Part shown: in pieces, positions 7,483 to 16,414 of the stretch
Position numbering within the stretch: the first letter of the stretch is position 1
Layout of the letters: each line of letters starts with the position of its first letter
From: Streptomyces nigrescens
GTDB taxonomy: Bacteria > Actinomycetota > Actinomycetes > Streptomycetales > Streptomycetaceae
Length of the DNA stretch: 64,000 bases
Assembly (NCBI GenBank): GCA_024349765.1
Contig: AP026073.1
Coordinates: forward strand, 2,542,001 to 2,606,000
Direction of reading: 5' to 3'
Notes under the pieces: generated by a model
The model's database searches: none
What the model was told of the DNA's origin: nothing
What the model saw: the letters and a program-made list of their open reading frames with translations, nothing else
Translations under genes and position numbers: made by a program

Positions 7483-9111
7483 ATGCCGGACGCAGTGGTG
7501 ATCGGTGCCGGGCCCAACGGGCTGGTCGCGGCGAACCTGCTGGCCGACGCCGGGTGGACGGTCGAGGTGCTGGAGGAGCAGGAGGAGCCGGGCGGCGCGG
7601 TCCGCAGTGACCGCGGCGTGCACGCCGATTACGTCAGCGACCTGTGCAGCTCGTTCTACCCGCTGGCCGCCGCCTCCCCGGTCCTCGCACGCCTGGACCT
7701 GTTCGAGCAGGGGCTGGTGTGGAGCCACGCGCCCCGGGTGCTGGCCCACCCGCTGACGGACGGCCGCTGCGCGGTGCTGGACCGCTCGCCCGGGGACACG
7801 GCGGCCGCACTGGAGACGTTCGGCGCCGGTGACGGGGTCGCTTGGCAGGGGCTGTGCGGCATCTGGGACCGGATCGGCCCGGACCTGCTCCGGGCCCTGT
7901 TCACCCCGTTCCCCCCGGTCCGGGCGACGGCCCGGCTGGCCGCCCGGCTCCGCGCGGCGGGCGGACTGCGGCTGGCCCGGCAGCTGCTGCTGCCCGTACG
8001 GCGCCTGGGCGACGAGGAGTTCCACGGCGAGGCCGGGCGGCTGCTGCTGGCGGGCAACGCGCTGCACGCCGACCTCGGCCCGGAGACGGCGGGCAGTGGT
8101 GGGTTCGGCTGGCTGATGTCGATGCTGGCGCAGGCCTACGGCTTCCCGGTGCCGGCCGGCGGGGCGCAGCAGCTGACCTGGGCGCTGGTCCGGCGGCTGC
8201 AGCGGCGCGGCGGGGTGCTGCGCTGCGGGGAGCGGGTGGTCGGGATCGTGGTCCGGGCCGGGCGCGCGGTGGCGGTGCGCACCGCGATCGGCGAGACCGT
8301 GCCGGCGCGCCGGGCGGTGCTGGCCGACGTGTCCGTCCCGGCGCTCTACGGCCGGCTGATCGACCCGCGTGAGCTGCCCGGCCGTCTGCTGGCGGATCTG
8401 CGGCGCTTCCAGTGGGACTTCGCCACGTTCAAGGTGGACTGGGCGCTGGGCGGTCCGGTGCCGTGGGCGGCCGAGGCCGCCGCCACCGCGGGCACCGTGC
8501 ACCTCGCCGACGGGATGGACGAACTCACCCGGTTCGCCGCCCAGATCGCCATGGGGCAGGTCCCGGACCGGCCGTTCGCGCTGTTCGGGCAGATGACCAC
8601 CGCGGACCCCACCCGCTCGCCGCCGGGCACCGAGTCGGCCTGGGCCTACACCCACGTACCGCACCGGGTCCGCGGGGACGCGGCGGAGCGGGGAACGATC
8701 ACCGGCGCCTGGGACCCCGGGGAGCAGGAGACGATGGCGGACCGGGTGGAGGCGCAGGTCGAGCGGTTCGCCCCCGGTTTCCGGGGACGGATCAAGGCCC
8801 GGCGCATCCTCGCCCCGCCCACCCTGGAGGCCATGGACGCCAACCTGCACGGCGGCGCGGTCAACGGCGGCACCACCGCCGTCCACCAGCAGCTGTTCTT
8901 CCGGCCGCTGCCGGGCCTGGGACGTCCGGAAACCCCCGTCGAGGGGCTCTACCTGGCCTCGGCCGGCGCGCATCCGGGCGGCGGGGTGCACGGCGCACCG
9001 GGGGCAAACGCGGCCCGGGCGGCCCTGCGCCGCGCACCGGGCAGCCTGCTCGCCCGCAGCCGGCGCGCCCTGGGCCGGGGCGCCCCGCTCCACGCCGGCA
9101 CCTGGCCGTGA
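7483..9111 (+). CDS. Phytoene-desaturase-like FAD-dependent oxidoreductase
   Basis: 542-residue NAD(P)/FAD-dependent oxidoreductase of the CrtI/amine-oxidase superfamily. It begins with a dinucleotide-binding motif (VVIGAGPNGLVAANLLADAG, residues 5-24) and has the C-terminal FAD motif LASAGAHPGGGVHGAPGANA. No crtB or crtE gene is nearby, so carotenoid synthesis is unlikely; many actinobacterial members have no assigned substrate. A related protein of similar size is encoded at 48037-49614. The start has a GGGAGA ribosome site eight bases upstream. Confidence 0.87.
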   Translation: MPDAVVIGAGPNGLVAANLLADAGWTVEVLEEQEEPGGAVRSDRGVHADYVSDLCSSFYPLAAASPVLARLDLFEQGLVWSHAPRVLAHPLTDGRCAVLDRSPGDTAAALETFGAGDGVAWQGLCGIWDRIGPDLLRALFTPFPPVRATARLAARLRAAGGLRLARQLLLPVRRLGDEEFHGEAGRLLLAGNALHADLGPETAGSGGFGWLMSMLAQAYGFPVPAGGAQQLTWALVRRLQRRGGVLRCGERVVGIVVRAGRAVAVRTAIGETVPARRAVLADVSVPALYGRLIDPRELPGRLLADLRRFQWDFATFKVDWALGGPVPWAAEAAATAGTVHLADGMDELTRFAAQIAMGQVPDRPFALFGQMTTADPTRSPPGTESAWAYTHVPHRVRGDAAERGTITGAWDPGEQETMADRVEAQVERFAPGFRGRIKARRILAPPTLEAMDANLHGGAVNGGTTAVHQQLFFRPLPGLGRPETPVEGLYLASAGAHPGGGVHGAPGANAARAALRRAPGSLLARSRRALGRGAPLHAGTWP

Positions 9112-9192
9112 CACCCGCCCGTGCCCGGCCCGCCGGACGCCGTCCGTCACGACGTGGTGGACGACGCGGTACGCCCCGTGCGGTGCGCCGCC

Positions 9193-10092
9193 CTATGCCG
9201 CCCGGTGGTCGCCGTCCCGTCCCGGCACGACCAGGACGGGCGCGGCCGCCCGGTGCAGCACCTCGCCGCTCACCGAACCGAGCATCAGCCGGCGCAGACC
9301 CCCGCGGCCGTGGGTGCCGACGACCAGCAGGGCCGCGTCACGGGACGCCTCGGTCAGCATCGCCGCCGGGCGGACGCGTTCGACGCGGGCGTGCACCGTG
9401 ACGTCGGGGAAGCGGTCGAGGCGCTTGGCGGCCTCAGTGCGGAGGATCTCCAGCGCGGCCGCGTCGAGCGCCTCGTAGTCCGGCGCGACCAGACTGGGGC
9501 CGGTCGGCACCTCGCCGGGATGGAAGGTGGCGTGCAGCAGCTGCAGGCTCGCCCCGCGCGCCGCCGCCTCCTCGTACGCCACGTCCAGGGCCTGCGCCCC
9601 GATGTCGCCGAGGTCCACCCCGACCACCACCCGGTTGTCCGGGTCCGCGGGGGTCTCCCCGGGCCGTACGACGATGACCGGGCAGTCGGCGTGGGTGGCC
9701 ACCTGCTGGCTGACCGACCCCAGCGACAGCCGCGGGAAGCCGCCGCTGCCGCGGTGGCCGAGCACGAGGAAGGCGGCCTCGGCGGAGCGCTCCAGCAGGA
9801 CCGGCGCGGGCCGGCCGGGGACCGTCTCCGTGGTCACCGTGATGCCGGGGAACTCCGAGCGGGCGAGCTCGGCGAGCCGTTCGGTGACGGGTGCGTCCGG
9901 TGTCGGCGGCCCGTGCCCGTCCTCGTCCGCGGTGGTACCGGTGGGGTCGTCCGGGTGGCCGGTGACGTGCAGCAGATGCAGCGGGGTGTGGTGCAGCCCG
10001 GCCTGCCGCGCGGCGTGCCGGACCACCGTCCGTTGGTCGCTTCCTTCGTCAACTCCGGCCAGGACCGGGCGGATCGGTGAGACACCGGACAT
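9193..10092 (-). CDS. Universal stress protein, two UspA domains
   Basis: 299 residues made of two tandem UspA folds. Each ends with the nucleotide-binding pattern G-x2-G-x9-G(S/T): LVLGHRGSGGFPRLSLGSVS in the first and VVGTHGRGGLRRLMLGSVS in the second, so both domains should bind ATP. ATG 10092 is preceded by AGGAG at seven bases. Tandem USPs are typical stress or dormancy proteins in actinobacteria. A SigB-type promoter candidate lies at 10152-10176, about 55 bases upstream. The neighbouring sigma factor and PP2C phosphatase support a stress role. Confidence 0.93.
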   Translation of the reverse strand: MSGVSPIRPVLAGVDEGSDQRTVVRHAARQAGLHHTPLHLLHVTGHPDDPTGTTADEDGHGPPTPDAPVTERLAELARSEFPGITVTTETVPGRPAPVLLERSAEAAFLVLGHRGSGGFPRLSLGSVSQQVATHADCPVIVVRPGETPADPDNRVVVGVDLGDIGAQALDVAYEEAAARGASLQLLHATFHPGEVPTGPSLVAPDYEALDAAALEILRTEAAKRLDRFPDVTVHARVERVRPAAMLTEASRDAALLVVGTHGRGGLRRLMLGSVSGEVLHRAAAPVLVVPGRDGDHRAA

Positions 10093-10151
10093 CGGGTCAC
10101 TCCTGTTCGGGTCGGGCATGCCGGGGCCGGGCGGTCCCGGGGGAAGGGCGG

Positions 10152-10176
10152 CTACCCCGCGGCGGAGCGGTCAAGC
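10152..10176 (-). promoter_or_regulatory. SigB-type promoter candidate for the universal stress protein
   Basis: On the minus strand GCTT (10176-10173), 15 bases, then GGGTAG (10157-10152), close to the Streptomyces SigB consensus GNNT-N14-16-GGGTAC/T; the last base differs. Predicted start near 10145 gives a leader of about 50 bases with the AGGAG site. It overlaps the stop codon of the upstream phosphatase gene. Confidence 0.45.
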
Positions 10177-12315
10177 GGGCCCGTCCGGTCCGATCGAGTC
10201 CGGGGCCAGCAGCATGAGCGCCACGTCGTCCTGCCGGTCCGCGCCGGAGTACCGGTTCTCCAGCAGGACGTCCGCGAGGGCGTCGGGCTGCCGGGGCGGT
10301 GCCGCGCTCAGCCGGCCGGCCAGCTCGGCGACCGCACGGTCCAGGTCGACGCCCGGCTGCTCCACCAGCCCGTCGGTGTAGAGCGCCAGCACGGAGTCCG
10401 GCGGCAGCTCGATCTCGGTGGCCTCGTACCGGGCGTCGGGGTCGATGCCCAGCAGCAGCCCGTGCGGCACGTCCAGCACCTCGGTGTGCCGGTCGGGATG
10501 ACGGAGCAGCGGCGGCGGGTGGCCGGCACTGGCCAGACAGGCCCGGCCGGAGCGCAGGTTGATGTGGACGTACAGGCAGCTGGTGAACAGGTCGGGGTCC
10601 AGGTCGGTCAGCAGCCGGTTCGTCCGGGCCAGTACCTCGGCCGGGGAGGCGCCCGCCGTCGCGTGGGCGTGCACGGCGGTACGGGCCTGCCCCATCAGGG
10701 CGGCCGCCGCAGCGTTGTGGCCCTGCACGTCACCGATGACCGCGGCCACGCTGTCCTCGTCGAGACGGATCAGGTCGTAGAAGTCGCCGCCGATGTCCAT
10801 GCCGCGGGTCGACGGCAGATAGCGGGCGGCGACCGCGAGGCCGGGCACCGGCGGCAGACCGTGCGGCAGCAGCCCGGCCTGCAGGTCGTGGGCCAGCTGC
10901 TGTTTGGCGTCGTACAACCGGGCCCGGTCCAGCGCCTGGGCGATCAGCCCGGCCAGCGAGGTGAGGACCTGGCGCTCCTCCATGCTGAAGGTGCGGGGGC
11001 GGGTGTACGAGAGGATGCAGCAGCCGACCGGGCGGCCGGAGACGATCAGCGGCAGCACGGCCCGGGCCGCCTTGCCGGTCAGCTGCGGCAGCCCCGGGTA
11101 CTCGACTTCCATCTGCTCGGGGGTGGTGTAGAAGCTGGGCTCCCCGGTGGACAGGGCGTGCACGGCCGGGCTCTTCGCGGCGCCCAGCGCGAGACCCTCG
11201 AAGGCGGCGACGGCCTCGGCGGGGTAACCACGGTGGCCGATGGTCCGCAGCCGGCCGCCTTCCGTCGCGTACATGAGCATGCCCTGGGCGCCGAAGGCCG
11301 GCACGATCTGGTCGGCGACGAGGTCGACGACGTCCTGGACGCCCACCGCCTCGGTGAGCGCGGCCGCCAGGTGCAGCACGTGGTAGATCTGCCCGGCCCG
11401 GGGCGGCACCGCCTCTCCCGGGGCGGGCACCGGCAGCGGGCCGTACTCCTTGCCGGCCGGGACCTCCGAGGGCGCGATCCACACGCTCAGGCCGCGGCCG
11501 TCCGGGAACAGCTGGAAGGTGAGCCACCGGTCGGGCGGACGGAGGGCGACGAAGGACATCGGCTGACGGCTGATCACCGCGGCGCGGTAGCGGTCCTCGA
11601 ACACCGGGTCGCGCAGCCAGGGCAGCGCCTCCCAGGGACGCGCCCCGATGAGCCGGTCCGGCTCCGCGCCCAGCAGTTCCGCCGCGCCGGTCGTGACCAG
11701 GGTGATGGAGCCGTCCAGGTCGAGCGCGCACGCGCCGCCGGGCAGGCGTTCGGCGAAATCGACCGCCGCCCGCGCCTCCTCGGGGCCGACGGTCCGGGCC
11801 GGCGGCGGGGTCAGCACCCGCGGCTCGACCGGCCGCGGCGGGTGCCCGTCGGACCCTCGGGGGTGCCGCGCCAGCACCGCCGCGAGCTGCCGGCAGCCGT
11901 GCTCGACGCGCTCCCGCTCGTCCTCCGACAGGTGCGGCGGATGCCCGGCCGGCCACAGCAGCAGCAGCGCGCCCCGTGCCCCGTCCGCGTCCCGGTCGCC
12001 GATCGGCGCCGCGGCCAGCGCGAAGTCGTACGGCACGGCCACCGCGGTACGGGGGAAGTCACGGACCAGCTGCTGATGGCTGCCCGCCCACACCAGGTGC
12101 CGGCGGCGGACGGCGACCGCGACCGGGATGGGGGCGGCCAGCGCCACCCGGCTCCACGGCTCCAGGAACGGCGCGGGCACCCCGCTCATGACGGTCAGCT
12201 GCAGCACCGGCTCGTCGTCCGCGAGCACGTACACACCGCCCGCGGACGCCCCGGCGGCCAGCATCACCCGGAGCAGTGCCCGGTCCAGCGGGTCGGTCCC
12301 GGTCCCGCCGCTCAT
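10171..12315 (-). CDS. GAF-PAS-GAF-PP2C (SpoIIE/RsbU-type) serine phosphatase
   Basis: 714-residue multidomain regulator with no transmembrane segment. Residues 10-155 look like a GAF domain, about 190-290 PAS (LDLDGSITLVTTGAAELLG), about 325-470 a second GAF, and 485-705 the SpoIIE/PP2C phosphatase with metal-binding GGDFYDLIRLDEDSVAAVIG and the GADRQDDVALMLL end. Such proteins dephosphorylate anti-anti-sigma factors and so release a SigB-type sigma factor. No kinase or STAS gene is adjacent. It precedes the universal stress gene (79 bases) in the same direction and is divergent from the gas-vesicle operon. Confidence 0.92.
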   Translation of the reverse strand: MSGGTGTDPLDRALLRVMLAAGASAGGVYVLADDEPVLQLTVMSGVPAPFLEPWSRVALAAPIPVAVAVRRRHLVWAGSHQQLVRDFPRTAVAVPYDFALAAAPIGDRDADGARGALLLLWPAGHPPHLSEDERERVEHGCRQLAAVLARHPRGSDGHPPRPVEPRVLTPPPARTVGPEEARAAVDFAERLPGGACALDLDGSITLVTTGAAELLGAEPDRLIGARPWEALPWLRDPVFEDRYRAAVISRQPMSFVALRPPDRWLTFQLFPDGRGLSVWIAPSEVPAGKEYGPLPVPAPGEAVPPRAGQIYHVLHLAAALTEAVGVQDVVDLVADQIVPAFGAQGMLMYATEGGRLRTIGHRGYPAEAVAAFEGLALGAAKSPAVHALSTGEPSFYTTPEQMEVEYPGLPQLTGKAARAVLPLIVSGRPVGCCILSYTRPRTFSMEERQVLTSLAGLIAQALDRARLYDAKQQLAHDLQAGLLPHGLPPVPGLAVAARYLPSTRGMDIGGDFYDLIRLDEDSVAAVIGDVQGHNAAAAALMGQARTAVHAHATAGASPAEVLARTNRLLTDLDPDLFTSCLYVHINLRSGRACLASAGHPPPLLRHPDRHTEVLDVPHGLLLGIDPDARYEATEIELPPDSVLALYTDGLVEQPGVDLDRAVAELAGRLSAAPPRQPDALADVLLENRYSGADRQDDVALMLLAPDSIGPDGPA

Positions 12316-12574
12316 CTCGCACCTTCACACCGCTGTCGTCGTGGCATGTACGACCCACTCCGGCCCGCCGTCGGTCCGGAACAGTGCCGACGTTACGCCG
12401 ACGGCCGGGCCGCGGCATGCGAGCGGCCGCTGGGTGGTCGACGGGGCCGGGGAGCCGCGGAGAGCCTGCCCCGAGAGCTCTCCCGAGAGAGGGTGCAAAT
12501 CGCCGTATATCATGTAATGGCGCCTCTTGAACCTGGCGCGGGCAGCATGTCGCCTCCGCATTCGGAGAGGAAAC

Positions 12575-12961
12575 ATGGCCGCAGACGAAGAGGACGAGGA
12601 AACTCCGGACCGGCGCCCGACCCGAAAGAAGACGGCCGGGAAGAGCAGAGACGCCGATGCCGGCGACCGGACGAGCGACCGGGGTACGGAGCGCGCCGCC
12701 CGCCGCGTTTCCGCGCCGCGGGCCATGCGCTACGCGGCCGAGCAGCTCCAGGAGCTCCTGGGCCGGGCCCCCGAATCCGTCTCCGCGGTCCAACCGACCG
12801 AGGACGGCTGGATGGCCGACGTGGAAGTCCTGGAACTCGAACGCGTCCCCACAACGAGCAGCGTGATGGCGAGCTACCGCGTGACGCTCGACGAAGAGGG
12901 CGAGCTGATGTCCTACGAGCGCACCCGCCGCTACACCAAAGGGCAGGTCGGCCAGGGCTAG
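12575..12961 (+). CDS. gvpO: Gas vesicle protein GvpO
   Basis: 128 residues. The first half is charged and disordered (many Asp, Glu, Lys, Arg); the second half is the GvpO domain with AMRYAAEQLQELLG, GWMADVEVLELERVP and a C-terminal YRVTLDEEGELMSYERTRRY. GvpO is a minor protein required for gas-vesicle formation or gvp expression in haloarchaea; its role in Streptomyces is unproven. The start has GAGAGGAAAC before the ATG. First gene of the operon, divergent from the PP2C phosphatase across 259 bases in which I found no clear promoter. Confidence 0.93.
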   Translation: MAADEEDEETPDRRPTRKKTAGKSRDADAGDRTSDRGTERAARRVSAPRAMRYAAEQLQELLGRAPESVSAVQPTEDGWMADVEVLELERVPTTSSVMASYRVTLDEEGELMSYERTRRYTKGQVGQG

Positions 12962-13050
12962 GCCGGGTGGCGCCGACATCACCGTTCGCCAAGTGAACAA
13001 ACACGGCCGCTCCAGTGCGCTCTGGAGTGCGCCGGTGAAAGGAAGGCACC

Positions 13051-13485
13051 GTGAGTGTAGTGCCGCAAGGAGGAGGGGCCGTAGCGACGGGTGGCGGACA
13101 GGCCACCGGCAACCTCTACGACGTCGTGGAACTGCTCCTGGACCGTGGTCTGGTCATCGACGTGTTCGTACGCGTCTCGCTGGTGGGCCTGGAGATCCTC
13201 AAGGTCGACGCCCGCATCGTCGTCGCCAGCGTGGACACCTACCTGCGCTTCGCCGAAGCCTGCAACCGCCTCGACCTGGAGTCCGGGCGCAAGGCCCCCT
13301 CCAAGCTGACGGACGTCGTCGGCGAGGTCACCGAGGGCGGCGCGCGCGGCAAGACCAAGGGAGCCCTGAGCGGCGTCGCGGAGTCCGTGGCGGACGCCCT
13401 CAAGGCAAGCACCCAGGAGACCGAGGAACGGCACAAGGAGCCCGCGAGCAAACGCGAGCGACCGGTGAGGCACCGAAAGGACTGA
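13051..13485 (+). CDS. gvpA: Gas vesicle structural protein, GvpA family, with long C-terminal tail
   Basis: 144 residues. Residues 18-75 carry the GvpA shell fold: NLYDVVELLLDRGLVIDVFV, then VSLVGLEILKVDARIVVASV. This is the only GvpA-type protein here with that complete pattern in the second gene position, so it is the likely main rib protein. The tail (about 70 residues) is unusually long and rich in Lys, Glu and Arg; classical GvpA is about 70 residues in all. GTG start with GAAAGGAAGG upstream. Only three bases separate it from gvpF. Confidence 0.9.
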   Translation: MSVVPQGGGAVATGGGQATGNLYDVVELLLDRGLVIDVFVRVSLVGLEILKVDARIVVASVDTYLRFAEACNRLDLESGRKAPSKLTDVVGEVTEGGARGKTKGALSGVAESVADALKASTQETEERHKEPASKRERPVRHRKD

Positions 13486-13488
13486 GCC

Positions 13489-14202
13489 ATGCCCGTCTAC
13501 GTCTACTCGATCGTCTCCCGCAGTCATCCGCAGAACCTGGACGGTCTGCACGGAGTGGGTGACCCACCGTCAGAATTGCGCACGGTGGTCGGCGAGAAGC
13601 TGTCCGCGGTGGTCAGTGACGCTCCCGAAGGGCTGCGGCCCAAGCGCCGCGACCTCGCCGCCCATCAGGCCGTGCAGGAACGGCTGATGGCCGACGGCAC
13701 GGCCCTGCCGCTGCAGTTCGGCTTCACGGCCGACGACGAGGACGCGGTACGGACCGTGCTGGAGGAACGCGCGGAGGAATTCGCCGAGCGGCTGCAGACC
13801 CTGGAGGGCTGCGTCGAGTACCACCTCAAGGCCGCCCAGAGCGAGGAGGCGATGCTGCGCGAGATCCTCACCGAATCGGACCAGGCGCGCCGGATGAACG
13901 AGGAGGTCAGAAGCGGCCGGGGCGGCCCGGACCTGCCGCTCGCACTCGGCGAACTGGTCGCGAAGGAGGTCGAGACGCGCAAGGACCGGCTGAACGCCGC
14001 GGTCGCCGAGGCGCTGGGCGGGATCGCCCGCGAGGAGACCGGCTACAAGGCGGCCGGGGACGACTTCCTGAGCGTGTCCTTCCTCGTCGACCGGGACCAG
14101 GAGGCCCGGCTGCGCGCCGCGGTGCAGAAGATCGCCGACGAACTGGGCGAGGACTTCGACCTGCGGCTGCGCGGTCCGCTCCCCGTCTACAGCTTCGTCT
14201 GA
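13489..14202 (+). CDS. gvpF: GvpL/GvpF family gas vesicle protein (F position)
   Basis: 237 residues. Begins MPVYVYSIVSRSH and ends LRLRGPLPVYSFV, the two diagnostic ends of GvpF/L, with the middle HQAVQERLMADGTALPLQFG. GvpF is a minor component thought to help nucleate or chaperone GvpA assembly. Coupled tightly to gvpA (gap three bases) and 70 bases before gvpG. A second family member follows at 15324-16133. Confidence 0.94.
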   Translation: MPVYVYSIVSRSHPQNLDGLHGVGDPPSELRTVVGEKLSAVVSDAPEGLRPKRRDLAAHQAVQERLMADGTALPLQFGFTADDEDAVRTVLEERAEEFAERLQTLEGCVEYHLKAAQSEEAMLREILTESDQARRMNEEVRSGRGGPDLPLALGELVAKEVETRKDRLNAAVAEALGGIAREETGYKAAGDDFLSVSFLVDRDQEARLRAAVQKIADELGEDFDLRLRGPLPVYSFV

Positions 14203-14271
14203 TCCGTCCGGCCCGGCCGGTCGTCCGCTCTTTCCGGCGTCCGGTTCCGCGGCCTCGTCCAAGGAGTTCCC

Positions 14272-14523
14272 ATGAATCTGCTGGGAGAGATCGCCGCCCT
14301 CCCGGTCGCCCCGGTGCGCGGTGTCCTCTGGGTCCTGCAGCGGGTGGTCGAGGCCGCCGAGAACGAGTACTACGACCCCGCCCCCGTGGAGCAGGAACTC
14401 GCCGCGCTGGAACGGCAGTTGCTGGCCGGTGAGATCGACGAGGAGACCTTCGACCGGCGGGAGGACGAACTGCTGGACCGACTGGAAGAGATCCGGGACC
14501 ACCTTCGGGGTACCGGTGGCTGA
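14272..14523 (+). CDS. gvpG: Gas vesicle protein GvpG
   Basis: 83-residue, mostly helical acidic protein of the GvpG family: LPVAPVRGVLWVLQRVVEAA followed by EQELAALERQLLAGEIDEETF and a coiled-coil-like end LLDRLEEIRDHL. GvpG is an assembly factor found next to gvpF in nearly all clusters. ATG preceded by AAGGAG (CAAGGAGTTCCC), a strong site. Confidence 0.93.
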   Translation: MNLLGEIAALPVAPVRGVLWVLQRVVEAAENEYYDPAPVEQELAALERQLLAGEIDEETFDRREDELLDRLEEIRDHLRGTGG

Positions 14524-14571
14524 CCGGGGCCGGAGCAACGCCCGGGCCCCGGGGAAGCGAGGTGCAGGGCC

Positions 14572-15327
14572 GTGAGCGAACCCGTCGCCAGGAGGCTGGG
14601 TGACCAACCCTCCAGGGCCGCCCCGCCCGGCCAGGGCGGCACGTCCGCGAACCTCGCCGACATCCTGGAACGGGTCCTGGACAAGGGCCTCGTCATCGCC
14701 GGTGACATCCAGATCAACCTCCTCGACATCGAACTCCTCACCATCAAGCTCCGTCTGCTGATCGCGTCGGTCGACAAGGCGAAGGAGATGGGCATCGACT
14801 GGTGGGAGCACGACCCCACACTGTCCTCCCGGGCCTCCGACGGCTACCGCTCGCTCGCCGAGGAGAACCGGCGGCTGCGGGCCGAACTCGCCGCGGCGCG
14901 CGGCCGGCCCGGGGTCGACGAGCTGCCGCCGGGCGACTCGGCGGTGGAGCCCGGAAAGATCGATGCGGCAGAGGAAGCCGAGAAGGTCGAGGCGAACGAG
15001 CAGGCCGCGGTGACCAAGCAGGCCGGGCAGGCCAAGCGGGCCAAGGCGGCCGAACCGGCCAAGGCGGCCGAACCGGCCGAACCGGCCGAACCGGCCGAGG
15101 TGGCCCAGGCGGCCGAGGCGGCCGAACCGTCCGAGGTGGCCCAGCCCGACAAGGCGGCCGAGGCGGCCGGGCCCGGCAAGGCGGCCGAGCAGAAGGACCG
15201 CCCGGCCGCCCGCAGCCGGCGCAGCGTGAGCGGCAACCCGGGCACGTCGGGCCGGGCCCGCGCCTCCGGCACCGCACGCAAGCGGGCCGAACCGCGCTCC
15301 CGGGGCAAGAAGCGGGACGAGCCATGA
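14572..15327 (+). CDS. GvpA/GvpJ-family gas vesicle protein with Ala/Glu/Pro/Lys repeat tail
   Basis: 251 residues. Residues 27-70 hold the GvpA/J shell-like fold (LADILERVLDKGLVIAGDIQ, then LLDIELLTIKLRLLIASVDK) and a GvpJ-like continuation with WWEHDP. From about 120 the chain is low-complexity, with many AAEPAKAAEPAEPAE-type units, and ends very basic (RKRAEPRSRGKKRDEP). In Streptomyces clusters this position is named gvpY; I left the symbol blank because I recall that name without checking it. The repeats are imperfect at the DNA level and could vary in length between strains. Its stop overlaps the next start. Confidence 0.88.
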   Translation: MSEPVARRLGDQPSRAAPPGQGGTSANLADILERVLDKGLVIAGDIQINLLDIELLTIKLRLLIASVDKAKEMGIDWWEHDPTLSSRASDGYRSLAEENRRLRAELAAARGRPGVDELPPGDSAVEPGKIDAAEEAEKVEANEQAAVTKQAGQAKRAKAAEPAKAAEPAEPAEPAEVAQAAEAAEPSEVAQPDKAAEAAGPGKAAEQKDRPAARSRRSVSGNPGTSGRARASGTARKRAEPRSRGKKRDEP

Positions 15328-16133
15328 CCGAGCTCATCAGCTATGCCTACGCGGTCGCGCGGGACGCCGACGGATCGCTGGAAGCGGAGCTGTCCGGGCT
15401 CCCGGGCGTGGCCGACGCACCGGTCCGCCTGGTACGCACCGGCGACGACGCCGATGTGGTCGTCGCCGTCAGCGCGGTGCCCGCGGCGGACTTCGACGAG
15501 CGGGCACTCCGCGCCCACCTGGAGGACCTGGACTGGCTGGAGGCGGTCGCCCGCGCCCACCACCGGGTGATCGAGGCGCTGGCCGCCCGCAGCACCGTGC
15601 TGCCGCTGCGCCTGGCCACCGTCTACGTCGACGACGAGAGCGTCCGGCTGATGCTGGCGGACCGCCGGCGGGCGTTCGCCGACCGGCTCACCGAGCTGGC
15701 CGCACAGACCGAGTGGGGGGTCAAGATCTACGTCGACGCCGCGGCCGCCGAGACCCCCGAGGAGCCGCCCGCCGAGGACGTGAGTCCCGGGCGGGCCTAC
15801 CTCAGCCGGCGCAGGGCACAGCGCCACGCCCGCCAGGACGCCTACCGGCACGCCGAGGAGGCGGCCCGGCGGGTCGAGGACACCGCCCGCACCTACGCCG
15901 TCGACCAGGTCAGGCACCGGGCGCAACAGGGCGAACTGGCCCAGGGCCCGGGGGAGAACGTCGTCAACGACGCCTATCTCGTGCCGCAGCAGGACGCCGA
16001 TGACTTCCGCGCCGACGTCCTCCGGGCCGGCGAGGGCTTCCCCGGCGTCCGCGTGGAGGTCACCGGGCCCTGGGCGCCCTACTCCTTCGCCGTCCCCGCC
16101 GAGGCCGATCCCGTGCGGAGAGCCGCGCCGTGA
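15324..16133 (+). CDS. Second GvpL/GvpF family gas vesicle protein (L/Z position)
   Basis: 269 residues. Begins MTELISYAYAVARD, contains HHRVIEALAARSTVLPLRLA and finishes VEVTGPWAPYSFAVP, all typical of GvpL/F. A charged helical insert (RRRAQRHARQDAYRHAEEAA) lies near 165-185. The ATG (15324) overlaps the stop of the preceding gene (ATGA) and the end overlaps the next GTG (GTGA), so three genes are translationally coupled. Called gvpZ or gvpL in related clusters. Confidence 0.92.
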   Translation: MTELISYAYAVARDADGSLEAELSGLPGVADAPVRLVRTGDDADVVVAVSAVPAADFDERALRAHLEDLDWLEAVARAHHRVIEALAARSTVLPLRLATVYVDDESVRLMLADRRRAFADRLTELAAQTEWGVKIYVDAAAAETPEEPPAEDVSPGRAYLSRRRAQRHARQDAYRHAEEAARRVEDTARTYAVDQVRHRAQQGELAQGPGENVVNDAYLVPQQDADDFRADVLRAGEGFPGVRVEVTGPWAPYSFAVPAEADPVRRAAP

Positions 16134-16414
16134 GGCCCGTGGGCGGGCCGCCGGCCAGGGCGGACGAGCCGCTGCCGAACCAGCAGATCGCGCTGATCGA
16201 CCTGCTGGACCGGCTGCTCAGCGGCGGTGTGGTGCTCACCGGCGACGTGGTGCTCTCCATCGCCGACATCGACCTCGTCCGCATCACGCTGCGTGCGCTG
16301 GTCGTCTCCATCAGCGCCGCGAACCCCTCCCCGTGGCCCTCGCGCGAGGAACTGGCGCAGCGCGACGAGTTGACGTACCGGGAGGACCTGACGCTCCCGG
16401 AGGGCGGACCATGA
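16130..16414 (+). CDS. gvpS: Small GvpA-family protein, GvpS
   Basis: 94 residues. Residues 21-62 show the GvpA-like segment (LIDLLDRLLSGGVVLTGDVV, LSIADIDLVRITLRALVVSI). Short and without a tail, third GvpA-type protein of the cluster, matching GvpS/GvpM type caps in other organisms. The GTG start overlaps the previous stop and its own stop overlaps gvpK (ATGA). Confidence 0.88.
   Translation: MRPVGGPPARADEPLPNQQIALIDLLDRLLSGGVVLTGDVVLSIADIDLVRITLRALVVSISAANPSPWPSREELAQRDELTYREDLTLPEGGP

Noticed and set aside
7483-9111. Carotenoid biosynthesis role of the phytoene-desaturase-like genes (also 48037-49614)
   Set aside because: No phytoene synthase, GGPP synthase or cyclase gene is in the window, and family members have varied substrates.
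5851-9150. A 1099-codon open frame on the minus strand
   Set aside because: It lies antisense to the sigma, SRPBCC and FAD genes, has Arg/Gly/Pro-rich composition without domains, and reflects GC-biased third positions of those genes.
12473-12482. Palindrome GAGAGCTCTC before gvpO
   Set aside because: Short and embedded in GAGA-rich sequence; not distinct enough to call an operator.
10462-12996. 844-codon plus-strand frame opposite the PP2C phosphatase
   Set aside because: Shadow of the phosphatase; no motif, and it runs through the gvpO start.
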